DNA of 64,000 bases. Source: Platynereis dumerilii. Taxonomy: Eukaryota > Annelida > Polychaeta > Phyllodocida > Nereididae. The translations under genes were made by a program, and so were the position numbers. The notes under the pieces were generated by a model. The model was given only the letters and a program-made list of their open reading frames with translations. It did no database searches and was not told the origin of the DNA. The stretch is taken from assembly GCA_026936325.1 (NCBI GenBank), contig JAPTHN010000001.1, forward strand, positions 6,584,560 to 6,648,559. The letters are read 5' to 3'. This document shows positions 59,806 to 64,000 of this stretch, piece by piece (positions within the stretch are counted from its first letter, which is position 1; each line of letters starts with the position of its first letter).

Positions 59806-60782
59806 AAATTCCCCCGTTAGGGGAATTTATATTGTTTTTGTTCGGTTTTTTTTTTTCATCTTTTTTCTTCTTCTTCTTATTTTTCATCACCACTTTTGAG
59901 AGCTCATATTTCTGGAACTATTTATGATATCTTCATAAAAATACATTCCTATAATGCACTTGAAAAGTACTATAACATCCTGGAATTTCATAGCGTAATT
60001 TCTAGTACTCTGGAAATTACGTCCAAAATTCATAAAAAATTTGTGTCAACGGTTCTGGAATAACCGCAATACGAAATTACACCAAATTTTAACACAATAA
60101 TCTCTAAAGATATACGCAGTGCGGAAAGGCGGCTTTTGGCAATATCTCTAAAAGTTTTTTTTATATGAATTTTTCAAATAAGGGAATTCCCAAAATTGCT
60201 ACTAAAATTTTCCAAAAACAAGGAAGAAATGCTCCAATCAAGCTGAATTTGTAGGCAGTTACAGTCATACTATAGTGTAACAATCCACTAGAATTTCAAC
60301 TTTCTAGCGTTAACGGTATCGGCGCTATAGCATCACAAAAACGCAAAAAAAACGCAATTTTCAAGCGCGGATAACTCGGCTCCTATTAAAGCTACAGAAA
60401 AATAAAAAACACCATCAGAAAGCTCTGTTTCTTAGCTTTCACATGGTATATAGCATTCTACTGTAGCGCCGTGCGTTAAAAATCGCGGTAGACCCTGAAA
60501 ATTTTATCTCACTTTTTTCCTCCCCAAATGCTTCTTATGGCTGGAAACACTTTTTCCTGGCCATATGCCAATTTCATCCCTTCTCATACTTCACTGGCTG
60601 CACATTTTCTTTGTTGAAATAAATGCTGACCCAATTACATTTCTGTGTGAATCATCGGATGAGGAAGGTAGAAGGGAAGGGGCAGGGGGATGTAAGGGGG
60701 CAGGGGGATGTAAGGGGGCAGGGGAGAGGAAGGGAAGGGGGGAATTTATCTTTGTAATTGTGCACAATTACAGGTGTACTAG
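59806..60782 (+). mobile_element. Family A Helentron-like element, complete
   Basis: A second A copy in tandem with the one before, separated only by TTATTATTATTATTAT. Same subfamily; the two differ by scattered substitutions and a short A-rich insertion near 60345, so they are separate insertions rather than a very recent duplication. Confidence 0.8.
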
Positions 60783-62399
60783 TTATTATTCTTATTCTTC
60801 CAACTTTTTGACTTTTTTAAATTTTGAATATCTTCTTTACAAGAAGACATATGTCAATTAGCATCTATACAGCATTAAGACACTATAAAAGTCCTTCTAT
60901 GCTGGGAATTACACATCGGAATTCCGTGTGACATAGGAATTACAGGCAATTTTCACGAAAAATTTCCGAGTGCGGTTTCGGGAAAACTGTCGGTCAGAAT
61001 GTCATGAAATTTTTCCTGTTAATCTCTAATGGAATATGCATTGCGGAAAGGAGCCTAGTGGCTATACGGTGAATAGCTTTGGAGAAAAAAAAGTTCAAAA
61101 TCAGGGCAAAGAGAAATTTCGAGGGATGATGTCATGAAAAACCATGATTGAAATGTCAGATTTTCATGTCCTTACAGGAATTGTTGCTACTACAGGGTTA
61201 TAGTGTTATTGCAAAAGTATGGCATCCTAGGACCTATACTTTTTGTGCCACAGGGCCTCAAAAGTCAAACATTTGATGGGCTGTATCTCCCTTAATATTG
61301 GTCCTAGAAAGAAAAAATGGCCATTTTTGGAAACCTCAGAATGTCAGCTTTCCATTGATATATAGCAATATGATGTACGACGTACGGTATAGAATCGCGT
61401 CAGACATTGAAAAGTTTATGTCACTTTTTGGGTCTCCAAACACCTATTTTGCCAAAAAAACTATGAAGATCTTCATGGATGTTCATGTTGATTTTTTATG
61501 TGGTGCCCAATATGGACCTGCATAATATGCCCAAAGGAATTTTCTTTACTTGAAGTACTTTATCATTGAGAATTTTTTTAATTTCAAAATTGAAATGTTA
61601 ATTGCTCAGCTTCTACTTATTCAAATGTCATGAAATTAACACCAAAAAATGCGTAAAATTATCCCCTTTTATGTGCTCTAAGGGCATATATCTGTCACTA
61701 ATAGCCAATTTTTCATTAGCAATTTCATATATCCAATTATAACTCATTAACTATTCATTAAAATCAATTAAAACTAATTTGACTTATTGCTAATTTTTTG
61801 CTCTATTTTTTCCATGTAGGCACATGTTCCTACCATGAATTTTTTTATCCTATTTAAACTCTTCCAATAATGTTTCAAATCACTTAAAATTGATATGATA
61901 TGTTGCTTATTTGTTGCCCTATTGTTTGCAAATAACCTCATATTTTTTCCATTACATTTGTAATTAAATTATAACTTATGAAATACTGCTGCAAATCACT
62001 TAAAACTAATTTGACACGTTGCTGACTCCTTCCCCTCTGTGTGTATGTAAGCACATCTTCCTAGCTCTTATGGTTTTTCCATAACAAATCATTAGGGTTA
62101 GGGTTTCATCAAAGTATTGCTTTCAGGGTGGTACCATCGCCCAAAAAAGGCCTGGCTGCATGCCAAGCGATATAGGAGTATGTGTGCCTGTTGGTGCAAT
62201 TCCATGGACTACTGCAGGCAAGGTCAGAGCAGCAGTGATGTTTTGCTCCAGGACAACCTAAACACACTATTAAGCAATGGAAAGGAAAGGAATGCAAGGA
62301 ACTAGAATAGCAGAGCAGGGAAGGGATTGGAAGGAAGGGAAGGGATAGGAAGGGAAGGGAAGTTCTTCCTTTAAATTGCTGTGCAATTTAGTATACTAG
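60783..62399 (+). mobile_element. Family C body without its 5' palindrome
   Basis: TTATTATTCTTATTC plus a C body to the C hairpin and CTAG. All upstream C 5' ends are already paired with bodies, so this copy lacks its 5' end. Close to the bodies ending at 39750 and 48579. Telomere-like motif near 62091. Confidence 0.65.
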
Positions 62400-63750
62400 T
62401 TATTATTATTATTCTTATTATTATTCTTATTATTATTCTTATTATTATTCAGCTCAGGAAAACTGTGATTACTGCAAAACTATTAGAGATAACACCCTGA
62501 AACCTCAAACACAATATGTGACTCTGTTGCGTGCTACTTCTTGCGAAATTTCTTGATCAAATTTCATGATACTAACGCGTTATTGAGAAAATAAAAAATC
62601 AATTTCTGGCAGCGTTTCCAGGAGAACAAAAGAAAATTGGGCTTTGCTGATTTTTTGTCAGATACCTTGACAAAGTTTCCAGTGCAGAAAGGCGTCTCAT
62701 GGAAATTTCATGAATAGTTTCAGAGATATGAATTTTTCAAAATTGGATGTCATGAAAATTTTCTAAAATTTTTCTGGAAAACAGGGAAGGAATGCTCGTA
62801 GAAAGCTGAAAATAGGTACACTTACAGATGTACCTTAGTGTACAAACTTCACAAAGTTACGGACCGCTCGCACAAACGGTCTGTGCGCTACGGACGTCCA
62901 AAAACCCAATTTTCAAGTGCTCATATCTCGGTTCCTATTTAGGCTACAGCAAAGTATCACATATCACAAGAAAGGTCTGTTTCTCAGCTTTCCAATGGTG
63001 TATAGCATAATAGTGTCAGACGCCCGACGTAGAATCGCGTCGGACATTGAAAATTTCATGTCACTTTTTGCGCCTAAAAAACCTTTTCGGCTCAAAAAGT
63101 CAATGAAATTCTTCATGCACGTCCATGAATATTTTATGTGGGATACCCATATCAGCCCTCCATATTATCCCCAAAGATCAATTACCTACATCAAATAGTT
63201 TTCCCTGGAGAATTTTTTGAATTTCAAAATTGAAATGTACATTGCTCCGCTTCTGGTTATTCAAATTTCATGAAATTAATACCAAAAGATGTGTAAAATT
63301 ATGGCCTTTACTGTCGTCCAAGGAAATACACCTCTTCTGAATAGCCAATTTCAAATAAATGATTTTATATATTCAATTATAACTCATGAACTATTGTTTC
63401 AGATCACTTAAAACTGAATGTACATGTTGCTAATTTTTTGCCCTATTTTGTGGTATAAGGCCATCCTCATATCTCCAATACTTTGCTGGTAAAATAAAGC
63501 TAAAAAAGTTATTCACAGATGCATGTAAGTCATATACTGTCTCACTGCCACCTTTCCCAGCAGCTGACCTTGTGCCTGCCACGACATTTCATAGGCATAT
63601 GCACCAGCAAGATTACTACGTTCATACATGGTATGAAGAATTCATCATGACGGATATGAACTGGAAGGACGGAGTAAGCAGGGCAGGGGAGATAAGGGGG
63701 GGCGCGGGGGATTATCCGATATTGCCGTACGGCAATATCAGTTATACTAG
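62400..63750 (+). mobile_element. Family E body and 3' end (5' end at 57078)
   Basis: Long TTATTATTATTATTC tract, then an E body nearly identical to the complete E copy at 23502-24873 (frames 62917-63198 and 24040-24321 agree almost throughout), the E hairpin, and CTAG. Confidence 0.7.
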
Positions 63751-64000
63751 TTATTCTTATTATTCTTATTCAGCTCAGAAAAACTGCGATTACTTCAAAA
63801 GTATTACAGATACTGTTCTGCAAGTCAAGGGTAATATGCAACTCCATTGCGTGCTACTTCATACGAAATTTCATGATCAAATTTCATGATGCTTATAAGT
63901 TATGAGCAAAATATAAAAAAAAATTCCGGCGCAGGTTTCTGAGAAACTACGCATAACTGGGACCTGCTGATTTTTTCTAAGATACCTTGACAAAGTCTCC
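63751..64000 (+). mobile_element. Family E body, continuing past the window (5' end probably at 7671)
   Basis: TTATTCTTATTATTCTTATT then the E body start CAGCTCAGAAAAACTG, with no palindrome. The one unpaired plus-strand E 5' end is at 7671, so this is the predicted continuation of that element. Confidence 0.6.

Noticed and set aside
1-64000. LTR retroelement, LINE or Polinton remnants
   Set aside because: No long terminal repeats, reverse transcriptase, integrase or capsid-like motifs were recognised on either strand.

Overview
This window is AT-rich eukaryotic, almost certainly invertebrate animal, DNA. I find no intact host gene, no tRNA or rRNA gene and no prokaryotic feature. The exact species cannot be read from it. 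The element types present (Helentron-like rolling-circle elements and an Academ-like DNA transposon with an XPG-type nuclease) are common in marine invertebrates. About 90 percent of the window is transposable elements.

The dominant content is six families of non-autonomous Helitron-2/Helentron-like elements (HINE/DINE-like), given the working names A to F. Each has a 5' palindrome that starts directly after a T, a short T-rich leader ending in a (TTA)n or (TTATTC)n tract, a non-coding body, a short subterminal repeat complementary to the 5' end, a 3' hairpin about 10 bp from the end, and a terminal CTAG followed by T. Each family has its own hairpin sequences on this common plan. Family B carries a 13-bp minisatellite. 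Families A, C, D and E share a diverged but recognisable body core.

Layout: 1-4178 is a minus-strand stack of elements (A, A, E 5' ends, a long C, an E 5' end). 4179-7670 is a spacer with only small foldback or MITE-like repeats. 7671-64000 is a plus-strand stack. If every 5' palindrome is read as an opening bracket and every CTAG end as a closing bracket, the plus-strand stack parses as properly nested brackets with two missing openings. The E element opened at 7671 resumes its body only at 63751, so about 56 kb sits inside the TTA tract of one element of about 1.4 kb. Nesting reaches about seven levels.

The only large insertion into an element body is an 8.28-kb DNA transposon at 11513-19792. 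It has 39-bp identical terminal inverted repeats and an ATAT target duplication. It holds a decayed gene (about 12700-16310) for the XPG-like nuclease protein family, pointing to the Academ superfamily, and is itself interrupted by a roughly 1-kb mariner-like MITE with a second small MITE inside.

The most notable idea is that the TTA tract behind each 5' palindrome acts as a self-renewing, strand-polarised landing pad. (TTA)n has TT on only one strand, which would explain both the repeated insertion at that spot and the uniform head-to-tail orientation.
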